Virus record (IMG/VR): IMGVR_UViG_3300017714_000128
Span: 1 to 26,757 of that record
DNA length: 26,757 nt
Direction: 5' to 3' (one strand)
Source of the DNA: a virus
How positions within the stretch are numbered: the stretch's first letter is position 1; each line of letters starts with the position of its first letter. This document shows positions 21,501-26,139 of the stretch, one piece after another. The notes beneath the pieces are model-generated. The model was not told where the DNA came from. It ran no database searches and was given only the letters and a program-made list of their open reading frames with translations. A program made the translations under genes and the position numbers.

Positions 21501-22282
21501 GTGATAATTTTACCAATCAAGTCATCAGGATTGCCAGAACTAATTCTAACTTTAAGAAAAGTATCCTTTACCCACCCAGAAGTAGATGCTTTTAAGGTAT
21601 AGTCCTTTGGACTCATTACCTCGGGAATATCTGACGATTCCGAAGAAACTACCGAATTAAAGATGAATTTAATAGAACGATCAGTTCCTTTTGCTTTATA
21701 GAACTTGGTGATGTTCTTAATTAAAAGACGCTTATCAACTTCCTGTTTTAGGTATGCTTCTGGGAAAGAAGACAAATAAGTCTTTTCAAATTCTTTTACA
21801 AGAGCATATAAAAATAAGTTACTAATATTGTATACTACATCCCCAGTGTAATGAGGCGCAGCAGATGTTGTAACGAACCTAGATTCGTTGTAAAGATCTC
21901 CTAGGGTGGTATTACCACTTACACCTCTAGAGACCTGTTGTAGGGTATTTCCGCTTCTACTTTGATAAAATAGGATTTCTTCGCCAATTTTAATATAACC
22001 GTTCTCTTTAGGAAAAGAATCCGCATCTAATACAGTTAATGTTGAAGCATCAGCATTGATGTTAGCAACTAGAGAAGTTTCTTGCTGTAATAGATTCTTC
22101 TCGTAAGTATCAATATCAGTATACTTATTTAAATTGGTAATAATATCTACAGGCTGACCAACAGACTCCTGTTGTTCATAGTATTTTTCTATGAACTTAG
22201 AGAAATTGTCGTATTCGTTGATAATAAACCCTGGGAGTTGAGACTCGATCAGGGATGATAATTTTCTCTTTTTGGGAGCCAT
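12554..22282 (-). CDS. Giant mosaic virion protein (3242 aa) in the gp7 position, with a YHYH domain
   Basis: Residues 1-215 (LPGFIINEYDNFSKFIEKYY; DKRLLIKNITKFYKAKGTDR) resemble an N-terminal block seen in marine phage virion proteins. The rest is a mosaic. Five copies of an IGxEIxxY...RG motif lie at about 80-128, 325-376, 1305-1350, 2732-2785 and 3190-3242. A YHYH-type domain spans about 735-868 (IIGYAFDGNPIYGPYGY; NGRFCITPEYPEGTYAYF; FPYILG). Three DGxxQ modules lie at about 1970-2250, and several GSGY modules recur, for example at 2530-2565. Residues about 2790-3010 are Val/Thr/Ser-rich with His2947-x-His2949. The gene lies between gp6 and gp8, where T4 has gp7 (1032 aa), so the N-terminus may do the gp7 wedge job while the rest forms an extended appendage. 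That is inference: I see no clear gp7 similarity. It starts 5 nt after the gp6 stop. Confidence 0.88.
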   Translation of the reverse strand: MAPKKRKLSSLIESQLPGFIINEYDNFSKFIEKYYEQQESVGQPVDIITNLNKYTDIDTYEKNLLQQETSLVANINADASTLTVLDADSFPKENGYIKIGEEILFYQSRSGNTLQQVSRGVSGNTTLGDLYNESRFVTTSAAPHYTGDVVYNISNLFLYALVKEFEKTYLSSFPEAYLKQEVDKRLLIKNITKFYKAKGTDRSIKFIFNSVVSSESSDIPEVMSPKDYTLKASTSGWVKDTFLKVRISSGNPDDLIGKIITQNRDPYDERIQFASAVVDTVIFEGTDGYDDLYKLIVEPASINGNFFIAGRTTSTVALNASAVAGDRITVKSTLGFPKSGRLLIGDELIIYNDKTVNQFIISERVGPIRNHTDNKTVYSYLNISSDTNVRMISLGMVYGMNPGVYTKPYSITGESLEVSDPGFETLDPIIWDSLLKRNRWFVNTNNTVATVKGVGQKFLSDVGAVFQDDQYYYVSSSSFPSQDTLVNTSYSETVSDQKNLKLIRKVPSNTTEVYSTSDRDVGVFFDGVPALSYKDTSFIKKGSIETVSITNKGTSYVASPFVLINETTNLARCTLSGSTIDNIEILTNQSFDEDPVIRITSGEGAVLSPVVTNGAITSMDIINPGRYYSSPPIIRIADTLGKGGFAEFESVVGLDGSIIEARKISAGRFYTNGNVTVQVESVGKNASAVCEIKKWVYNRYEKFKNNLDTNNGTVFPSFEDNRGFGYGYVANPDKLRERCYLNSGNYTTNKTAENVHSPIIGYAFDGNPIYGPYGYSNPTNPASSVLRLSSGYSLKNVRLNGPDSGKYPLGSFIDDYEWIPSINSGKTELDANNGRFCITPEYPEGTYAYFITISDSSGTPAFPYILGNNFYSLPVDSNYNSKISQDDIPLNVKVLKNSSLEKNGTAFIGTIKDVKSGNVNSTYVEQTGDYFSPGKQVFLDESGTSGFGAVINVESVHGRSVDNIESVESKAVKVSTIQSAYFFEGDKIFQIGADGVSQVQGNVIRDVINENTFVMRDVTGSGEFNVEENVTIESERLVQRVIIDTDASFTAGSSIRLTNDDDEDVASGIILESTSRQNSLIIKVDDKTKPFYITSDYYLRSSTLSDTNRAKVVGENSLSSGLTAFEVDDNIAIVETDDNHLLGVGDKVNVNILPLDSSTTTTFYVRKRRYQVAEALAPVNNSTLNENGVGSFSIMNSGTAYVDGSYPDVELIFQDSGAARQNIGKTGDPNNAKATIEVAATGGGSVVTVIITDRGKGYRSGDVLTVKDSDLNRSVLATVNARFVLEVDHVGLAASNTTLTLSNVNNISREDFIQIGPEILKVTNVDVTTKEVTVERGREGTTPTNHFLDAKVTSYNSFFRFDDGFRPFGEGLLKPFLLSYDKETQKINVAFDYSTSNPQVLSQSSSFFDNSVPRKLVKMKTVQSAVFNLEFSTDNTNFDVNPIINIQKYYRYTFDVSHISMVDTFLDFSASANYNLFTEEKETSGISPGNAGAFLSIKLGFGAATYNNSYDTEKSINFQNYFYFIRVSPDVDTSGSFLRIIEDPLSGTKNINYVTPTKFVYSLDNVPAYDGSGNMTYTTTSNLAVGGVSSLRVVNTGQNYNLIPTVKGILPASANEAQIDPIYDPIGKVVTGFNIISGGSNYSKPVAVVTDGDGVDYEYECSVSDGNLTQIRVISFGSDFTFKPIVRIIESDVKIYLESNTIGIPKNVKINDPGKGFNADTSTQSYFKSPTTFVLRNISSKFFGGEKIQQLSTGAYAYVINNGWREGSNLLKVVGITGVFTNNDQIVSSLGGRTATLYAQLCTEFDPDIKPVIDNFGAFTSDRGKLSSNNQRLQDSYYFQDYSYVLRSKTSIEVWRDLIKETTHPAGFQLFGEMVIESEAAADMPETASTISHYSVIELAPIEVKVLDEPDNYKRTTITVASTRVKDLLVEDGVGSVSVDTFDTSETNTYRVSLTPAFDGKFDPNTGQIIGTKSFTLVDDATGNALQLDNNQQLVVTLDGIFQEPGISYNINGSSITFPTAPFGDRIIEGQEVDSIKFYGSAIKFKNNTLNTRYFKKLKSIGNQFDGVQFEFDLYYEDDSIVKTDVNENLIVALNGVVQKAKQTPETPFGNSYVIIRDEDNSVTDKIRFSKAPIDNEDLYGPPEEIPEELKTYEKCFIYSLGNYERLSVNSDLYEYRFAGPYLIENEVTRQVRKVDDSSYALVFIDGVLQREGYSYTIVGPNITFTEPLRSYVDSSGKRFTQDVNIILMYGRDVPRTLTFYDFEPNTFNNSLLVTLEGTDICNNFEEVYDPKSSSSRVYFEQGSTIVGKLLSYSKLSSDKILITFANPKNVVLTSDDKISICDLNSVDQYGVYYKEDIPGSYTVSYVYKTDDDGDRVLERNVPSWLYGLARGNETWNNKYSMFANLIPGDKILIDGESKYRTVTETPDLAKTTTYLDNDYAQSNFYAKAEVTDYNGDTEGVGLSITANLKSGIVQTLNVSDVEWNQRDLKLYFEEGILLQPTAYEYYTTPEIHFIPVDGKGGGASAEIIAYGGQILDVILTSGGSGYTQPPKVVVARRYKRIKEGSRKVDTLIELGFNNIISVGSPITSISEIIISGDGDTNSIFSLVTFGVAGSVEETSRVITTTVNTLAGEENQVLMTDEKFPTEARVQSPTVVVEYEQPPIEPQITQIIGGVAGFQVINTVQSIKAEELVKIIEIPAIKAFRYQEKTASINGVGTFLDAPLSESDTIVYVPNTDRFPDTPSRIRIGREVLFYRQKEEDRFLNVIRGHQNTIVSSHSPGDLVLHDPEFVTMLTGGVSEVQTIVSTAQSSVTTIEKKAEIQSITSVLVEDVEFNVVNQFQVEAPSDINYDVIEQIIIIPPTSYNVVTSVHSTTSRISTATVTPPQIDGFVSSKIVTVQDTDIQLTQEDQIQIVPSGTITSVSIGSIAATAASTSQVVTTAYEATVHTHECSIDVKNTITNVNVEVLENVQSTVRSLTSVIGSIVEIDVNAESIVTIDSEGSHGAITTRSFVKSLIQDIDTVTTTFSMLVGSGLGEGGSSIEIPYKFAITDFIIEEYVLETNVLQRNGNRVILADPYNEVIMRNGSIFLVENRNQNVPPGFEDYNLGNAGLSLGSFEKNALVDTGLNSGLTIADLDTIYPTLSIRDFEFRKESALIANGDRFNLAIPTLQLPVTISGATGSIGGPLIVQNTTNFDDEGYLFTSSGSVIQYTSKTGVTFEGCTLVRGPGTITLGDDLIPFTLV

Positions 22283-22287
22283 CTAAA

Positions 22288-24084
22288 TTACTCTGGGTAA
22301 GCCGTAAATTTGCTGGTAGTCAAATCAACATCAAGATATACTTCTCTCAAAGCGACAACATCAAGATTCTTCGGTTGTACCCGAATTTGTACTCTATTGT
22401 CATTTAGAGTACCCTTTACAATTGTTAAATTGTAAAGTTTGATCTCGCCTTCAGCATAATCAACTGTACCCAACGAATCGTTGAGTGTAATTTTTTCACC
22501 AGTTAAATTGTCTAATCTATATAGGACGATTACGCCATCCCTATCTTCAAAATACACTGTGTAGGCAGGGAATTCAGTGACTTTGAATCCAGATGATTGT
22601 ACTGTAGAACCGTTACAATCTTTATCAAAAACATTTTGATAACAAATCTCATAAAATGATGAAGAGTTGATCTGTGGATAAAAATCTTTTCTTAATGTAA
22701 CACTAGTAGAGTTTGAGTTGATACTAACATCAGAATTGTCAATTGTAGACACGAATTTACTATATCGGAACTTTCCATTGAATTTTTCTGTTCCAGATTC
22801 TGCCAGATATGAAGTTAGACCAGAAACTACTTTTGATATGATTTGTTCTGGTTTTTGGGTCGTTTTACTACTATTGTAGAAGATATTACTAGCAACTTCG
22901 ACATACAAGATTGATGGATCGATAATTTCAGGTGTTACTGAAGCTACCATGTATTTTTTTAGTTTAGACTCAAGATCCTTCTTCGTAGTAGAAGAAAGAG
23001 TTGCTGCCTGCTCAGGTTTGATGACAATTTTGACTTTACCATACTCTGGCGGTAAATCTTCTTCTCCACCATACGTAATGATGTCAGATACAGCAGGATA
23101 AAGACTTCTTATAATAGCAGCATAGTCTTGAGCAGTAACTGCTCTATCTTGAGTAGCAAAGTACTTTGGAGCATTAAATTTGATTTTCGAGATACTCTCG
23201 ATATTGGATCCACCTACTGATTGTTGAATATTACCAATAGTAACAGTAGTAGTATATCCACCTCCTCCAAAAATGTCTGTTAAGATACCAGCAAAAGTAA
23301 ATGTTTTGGCACCATTAGTATCTGGACCATTCGTAGAAAGATACGAAATTTCAATAAACTCGTTGTTCTTTAATTTTCTACCAAGAACATCGTCACCAAA
23401 GAACATCTCATAACGCTCATCAGCAATTTCTTCCAAGAAAAAGACTTTTGAGTCTGGGTTTACATTCAAAATGTTGTCGGAATATTCGTAAAATGAAAAA
23501 GCAGTCGCTTGCTGACTGTTGAAGACTTTTACTCGAATTGAATCAATATCAATATTTGCGTTTTGTAAAATAAACCTTTGTGAAGTATTTTCGTTAACAA
23601 CAAAGCTACTAGTGATTAATGTTCCTTCATATACAGGAATACTATCAAAATAAGCAACTCCATTCTCTACAGGTGCTGTTTGATCTTCTACAGCAACATA
23701 ACTATAGAGGTTGTCTTCATATGATGTCGTAAACCCCGTTCCCTTCCTCAGGAGAGCGGTTACAGGAGCATTTTGGGGGAATGCTACCGAAAAGGTAATC
23801 TTCGCTTCTGGAGCGGTTTTAGACTTGGGTTTATATCCAAGTTGTTTTGCTAATGCTACAACGTTATCACGAATAGTAGCTGAGTCTAAAAACAACTCAT
23901 TAACTACCATATTGGCATTGAATGCCGTGTAGTACGTATTATAAGATAGAACATCCAATAGGACATTCATTGACGATCCTTCAAAGTCGTATGACGTGAA
24001 GTCTGTCTGTGACCTCAAGTATTCTTTGAGAGACGCTTTGATTTGTTGAAAGTCTAAATTAGAGACTTGTACGTATGACGCCAT
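22288..24084 (-). CDS. 6: Baseplate wedge subunit gp6 (598 aa)
   Basis: This is the T4 gp6 homologue of the Baseplate_J family, which joins wedges into the ring around the central hub. The N-terminus is characteristic: LDFQQIKASLKEYLRSQTDF, then SSMNVLLDVLSYNTYYTAFN and NELFLDSATIRDNVVALAKQ, followed by LGYKPKS. A central block reads RAVTAQDYAAIIRSLYPAVS, as in the conserved baseplate J core, and PPEYGKVKIVIKP follows. Its length is close to T4 gp6 (660 aa). The ATG lies two bases after the stop of gp25 and no strong Shine-Dalgarno precedes it, so translation is probably coupled to gp25. Confidence 0.96.
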   Translation of the reverse strand: MASYVQVSNLDFQQIKASLKEYLRSQTDFTSYDFEGSSMNVLLDVLSYNTYYTAFNANMVVNELFLDSATIRDNVVALAKQLGYKPKSKTAPEAKITFSVAFPQNAPVTALLRKGTGFTTSYEDNLYSYVAVEDQTAPVENGVAYFDSIPVYEGTLITSSFVVNENTSQRFILQNANIDIDSIRVKVFNSQQATAFSFYEYSDNILNVNPDSKVFFLEEIADERYEMFFGDDVLGRKLKNNEFIEISYLSTNGPDTNGAKTFTFAGILTDIFGGGGYTTTVTIGNIQQSVGGSNIESISKIKFNAPKYFATQDRAVTAQDYAAIIRSLYPAVSDIITYGGEEDLPPEYGKVKIVIKPEQAATLSSTTKKDLESKLKKYMVASVTPEIIDPSILYVEVASNIFYNSSKTTQKPEQIISKVVSGLTSYLAESGTEKFNGKFRYSKFVSTIDNSDVSINSNSTSVTLRKDFYPQINSSSFYEICYQNVFDKDCNGSTVQSSGFKVTEFPAYTVYFEDRDGVIVLYRLDNLTGEKITLNDSLGTVDYAEGEIKLYNLTIVKGTLNDNRVQIRVQPKNLDVVALREVYLDVDLTTSKFTAYPE

Positions 24085-24086
24085 GG

Positions 24087-24479
24087 TTATCTAGTGCTCT
24101 CTAGGAAGAATTCTAAGTTTACAGGTAACTCACTACGACCAATAATCTCATAAATTAAACTAATATCATATCCATTATCATCAAAGTTAATATCTACGCT
24201 TAATTCAAGAATCGAAATTCTTTTTTCATAATTGTTAAGTATAACTTTAATTTCATCACGAATAGTATCTGCCGTTCCATAATCAGCGGGTTCAAATAGT
24301 AAATCAGTTAATGACGTACCAATATTATAATTAAACAGTCTTTCGCCTTTTCTAGTTAATAAAAGGTTCTTAATTGACTGCTTAATATCCGCACTATCTT
24401 TTACTACCATCAAATCTGCTGTAACAGGATGTGGTTTAAACCCAATATTAAAGTCTTTGAATTTTTTTAATTCGGGCAT
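24087..24479 (-). CDS. 25: Baseplate wedge subunit gp25 (130 aa), lysozyme-like fold family
   Basis: This is a member of the GPW/gp25 family, the small wedge protein that with gp6 and gp53 forms the core of contractile-tail baseplates and helps trigger sheath assembly. The family pattern is clear: DLMVVKDSADIKQSIKNLLL, TRKGERLFNYNIGTSLTDLL, FEPAD, and IRDEIKVILNNYEKRISI. T4 gp25 is 132 aa, so the protein is full length. A late promoter box (GATAAATA) ends 19 nt before the ATG, leaving a very short leader, and no clear Shine-Dalgarno is visible. gp6 follows after two bases. Confidence 0.96.
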   Translation of the reverse strand: MPELKKFKDFNIGFKPHPVTADLMVVKDSADIKQSIKNLLLTRKGERLFNYNIGTSLTDLLFEPADYGTADTIRDEIKVILNNYEKRISILELSVDINFDDNGYDISLIYEIIGRSELPVNLEFFLESTR

Positions 24480-24497
24480 AAAGATAGCTTTATTGAT

Positions 24498-24505
24498 TAT
24501 TTATC
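24498..24505 (-). promoter_or_regulatory. T4-type late promoter box GATAAATA ahead of gp25
   Basis: The minus strand reads GATAAATA, seven of eight matches to the T4 late consensus, directly after the stop codon of the 52-aa gene. Transcription would start near 24492, only about 13 nt before the gp25 ATG. It could drive the gp25, gp6 and 3242-aa genes. Confidence 0.6.
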
Positions 24506-24664
24506 TTACTTACCTACAAAACCATCCGCCCATTCTGCTTGGTTATCAAACTCTTCCTTAACTCTTTTAACTTTATTAAGATATTTGTCACTCGATTGCT
24601 GAGTTATGAGTGTCATTCCAGATTCTACGAACTGTTTGCTCTTGTCGGTTGGTGAATTTGCCAT
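24506..24664 (-). CDS. Small protein of unknown function (52 aa)
   Basis: I chose the ATG at 24664 (MANSPTDKSKQFVESGMTLI) because AAAGGA lies at good spacing in front of it. An in-frame ATG at 24730 would add 22 residues but has no such site and would overlap the upstream gene more. The protein is hydrophilic, with charged residues in KVKRVKEEFDNQAEWADGF. I do not recognise a family. It overlaps the last 77 nt of the upstream gene in another frame and ends just before the late promoter of gp25. The ribosome binding site and operon position favour a real gene, but the overlap leaves some doubt. Confidence 0.55.
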   Translation of the reverse strand: MANSPTDKSKQFVESGMTLITQQSSDKYLNKVKRVKEEFDNQAEWADGFVGK

Positions 24665-25091
24665 TAATAATCCTTTGATACATTTCTTGGTGCCAATAGG
24701 TATAGTAATCGGTTTTGTGTAACTTCTCACGTGCCTCTAGTAATTTATCATTACGTTGACACATGATCATGTTATATTTACCAAAATTACTTTGAATACC
24801 CATGATATGAGTCGGTTCGTCTACATGATCATCCAAAAACACATGTTCTTGAAATTTCATATTGAGTTCGGCAACTTTGTTTAACATAGAAGCCAACGTT
24901 ACATTATCTCCTACAATAAAGATAATAATGTCTTCAGTCGCGCCTTCTATCAGAGTCACCTCGCTCAGAGCAGTCTCCACAACCTTGACAGATGCGGAAA
25001 AAGCGTAAGGACATATGGCATGACCGCCCAGTTCCTTACGCTTCTTAGAGACATGCTCAATCCATTGCCTTACTTCACTTACCTTGTCCAC
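24588..25091 (-). CDS. Conserved cyanophage protein of unknown function (about 167 aa)
   Basis: The core reads VRQWIEHVSKKRKELGGHAI then CPYAF, followed by a predicted beta strand IIIFIVGDN, a helix, EHVFLDDHVDEP, and GKYNMIMCQRNDKLLEAREK. I recognise this type of protein from marine T4-like phages, where it has no assigned role. The CPYA motif recalls DUF1415 proteins (CPFA), but that is only a resemblance. The frame extends to ATGs at 25148 and 25130. I prefer the GTG at 25091, which cuts the overlap with the 48-aa gene to 17 nt, because the longer starts would read through its well-conserved C-terminus in another frame. No strong ribosome binding site supports any choice. Its presence between spike and wedge genes does not by itself make it structural. 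Confidence 0.75.
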   Translation of the reverse strand: MDKVSEVRQWIEHVSKKRKELGGHAICPYAFSASVKVVETALSEVTLIEGATEDIIIFIVGDNVTLASMLNKVAELNMKFQEHVFLDDHVDEPTHIMGIQSNFGKYNMIMCQRNDKLLEAREKLHKTDYYTYWHQEMYQRIINGKFTNRQEQTVRRIWNDTHNSAIE

Positions 25092-25221
25092 GATACATTT
25101 TCTTTTTATTGTTTCTGCTCGTAGCAGCATACTTCGTGTGCTTCCCATTTCCCTGACGGGATTTCTTGGGGATAGGCTCGATAGTTTGCTGCCCGTTCAG
25201 TCCGACTTTTGATCTTGCCAT
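25075..25221 (-). CDS. Small basic conserved cyanophage protein (48 aa)
   Basis: The sequence opens MARSKVGLNGQQTIEPIPKK and continues SRQGNGKHTKYAATSRN, ending YRGQGK. I recognise this short, strongly basic protein from many marine T4-like cyanophages, where it is conserved but unnamed. It has about 12 Lys/Arg in 48 residues and no visible hydrophobic core, so it may bind nucleic acid, be intrinsically disordered, or be packaged; none of this is shown. AAGGA precedes the ATG at good spacing, and a near-consensus sigma70-type promoter lies immediately upstream, overlapping the end of the PAAR-like gene. The last 17 nt overlap the following gene. Confidence 0.85.
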   Translation of the reverse strand: MARSKVGLNGQQTIEPIPKKSRQGNGKHTKYAATSRNNKKKMYRGQGK

Positions 25222-25244
25222 AATGATCCTTGAGTTACCTCTGT

Positions 25245-25273
25245 ATTATACCACAATTATGTTGTGCTGCCAA
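25245..25273 (-). promoter_or_regulatory. Sigma70-type promoter with extended -10 ahead of the 48-aa gene
   Basis: The minus strand has TTGGCA at 25273-25268 (five of six matches to TTGACA), a 17-bp spacer, and a perfect TATAAT at 25250-25245 preceded by TGG, an extended -10. Transcription would start near 25238, about 17 nt before the ATG of the 48-aa gene. The -35 box lies in the last codons of the PAAR-like gene. Confidence 0.75.
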
Positions 25274-25622
25274 TTAAGACAGTTGCTAAACCGTATGGAC
25301 CAACAAGTGGTCTGTTAGTACCAACCATTTGTGCTAGGTCCCCTGCTACTGCTGGTAACTGACCATTGAAAAATACAGTCGTATTGTTAGTTGGTACAAT
25401 GACTCTCACACCTGGAAGACAAGGTAATGGAATGAGAGGATTTACTTTTACACCCTCTACCGTATCAGGGACTGTAGCAGACGTGTAAAACTCTGCTTGC
25501 TGTCCACCTATCTTAATATTCGGAGAGACGACTGGAGCACCTCCTAGAGCAGCAGCAGGATACAAACAGTTACCATCAGTAGATGGTGTGTCAACTGTTG
25601 TCGATATTACTAACAGTGCCAT
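25257..25622 (-). CDS. PAAR-like baseplate spike-tip protein candidate (121 aa)
   Basis: The protein has the pattern of PAAR-repeat proteins, which cap the central spike of contractile tails (gp5.4 in T4): VVSPNIKIGGQQAEFY, then TTVFFNGQLPAVAGDLAQMV, compare the PAAR pattern TVFINGKPAARVGD. Its length suits a PAAR protein, and it lies upstream of gp25. It has no histidine at all and only Cys19 and Cys68, so the usual zinc site at the tip is missing. AAGGAGG, 7 nt before the ATG, is the strongest Shine-Dalgarno in the window, and it lies inside the upstream 61-aa frame. The family call comes from pattern resemblance and position. Confidence 0.65.
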   Translation of the reverse strand: MALLVISTTVDTPSTDGNCLYPAAALGGAPVVSPNIKIGGQQAEFYTSATVPDTVEGVKVNPLIPLPCLPGVRVIVPTNNTTVFFNGQLPAVAGDLAQMVGTNRPLVGPYGLATVLIGSTT

Positions 25623-25776
25623 TCTCTAACCTCCTTAAACGTTCTTCTACAGTGTTCAGATAATCTGTCACTAACATATATTCCCCACCAGGAGGCTTAT
25701 ACATCAACTTCATCTTGCTCAGATAGGAATTCAGATCTTCCATCGAATGAAACTTTTTCGCCTCGGAGTTCTCCAT
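25591..25776 (-). CDS. Small protein of unknown function with a C-terminal helix (up to 61 aa)
   Basis: The central and C-terminal part (YKPPGGEYMLVTDYLNTVEE, RLRRLENG) looks like a real protein with a short charged amphipathic helix. The start is uncertain: ATGs at 25776, 25743, 25713 and 25704 are in frame and none has a good ribosome binding site. The longest overlaps the 79-aa gene by 80 nt, the shortest by only 8 nt. The end overlaps the PAAR-like gene by 32 nt and includes its Shine-Dalgarno. I do not recognise a family. Its position between late-transcribed genes suggests a tail or assembly role, but nothing in the sequence shows one. Confidence 0.5.
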   Translation of the reverse strand: MENSEAKKFHSMEDLNSYLSKMKLMYKPPGGEYMLVTDYLNTVEERLRRLENGTVSNIDNS

Positions 25777-25936
25777 TATCTAATACACTCTCTACATTGA
25801 TATTTCCAGGATCTTGTAGTCCCTGGTAATACTGATTTGCTACTTGATCCATATTATCACAAAATTCATCAAATTGATCAAACATTGTTTCCTGTAATAC
25901 GCCGTTAGGCGTCCTGTACGTTACTTTGTGTTTCAT
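25697..25936 (-). CDS. Small acidic protein of unknown function (79 aa)
   Basis: The protein begins MKHKVTYRTPNGVLQETMFD and is strongly acidic in the middle and at the end (QFDEFCDNMDQ; FLSEQDEVDV). It has no membrane segment or signal peptide. It is the first gene after the intergenic stretch and follows a late promoter box (GATAAATA at 26017-26024) by about 80 nt, so it is probably the first gene of the late transcript that continues into the PAAR-like gene. Only a weak GAG precedes the ATG. I do not recognise a family. A clean, in-phase small gene at a late promoter is likely real. Confidence 0.65.
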   Translation of the reverse strand: MKHKVTYRTPNGVLQETMFDQFDEFCDNMDQVANQYYQGLQDPGNINVESVLDNGELRGEKVSFDGRSEFLSEQDEVDV

Positions 25937-26016
25937 GACTCGACTTTGTGGGCGGTTTTTTACCTGGGAAATTTTTTATTTTCGAGGTATTCTAAGATCT
26001 CGTTTTCCCTTCGTAA

Positions 26017-26024
26017 TATTTATC
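26017..26024 (-). promoter_or_regulatory. T4-type late promoter box GATAAATA at the head of the structural cluster
   Basis: The minus strand reads GATAAATA, seven of eight matches to the T4 late consensus, about 80 nt before the 79-aa gene. It marks where the AT-rich structural block begins. The stretch 25937-26139 around it holds no other gene that I can support. Confidence 0.6.
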
Positions 26025-26098
26025 TCGCTTGGGTAACACTTTGTAGGTTAGGGTAGTGTTCGGTTTTTCGCTAAGGGGCTAGGGCGCTTCAGGGGATT

Positions 26099-26118
26099 AG
26101 GGGGCATACAGTCCCCCT
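26099..26118 (-). terminator. GC-rich hairpin downstream of the 66-aa gene, possible terminator
   Basis: AGGGGG at 26099-26104 pairs with CCCCCT at 26113-26118 around an 8-nt loop, 22 nt after the stop of the 66-aa gene. No U-run follows on the minus strand, so it does not fit a standard intrinsic terminator. It may instead protect the mRNA end. Confidence 0.25.
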
Positions 26119-26139
26119 GCCCCTCGGTGTGGTATACTG

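Noticed and set aside
24741-24752. GATAAATT on the minus strand inside the 167-aa gene as a late promoter
   Set aside because: It departs from the consensus at the last position and lies about 80 nt before the 52-aa gene within coding sequence, with no further support.
26130-26138. Extended -10 TGGTATACT on the plus strand, which would drive RNA antisense to the 66-aa gene
   Set aside because: No -35 at normal spacing and no plus-strand gene downstream; GTATAC is palindromic, so the match on this strand carries little weight.
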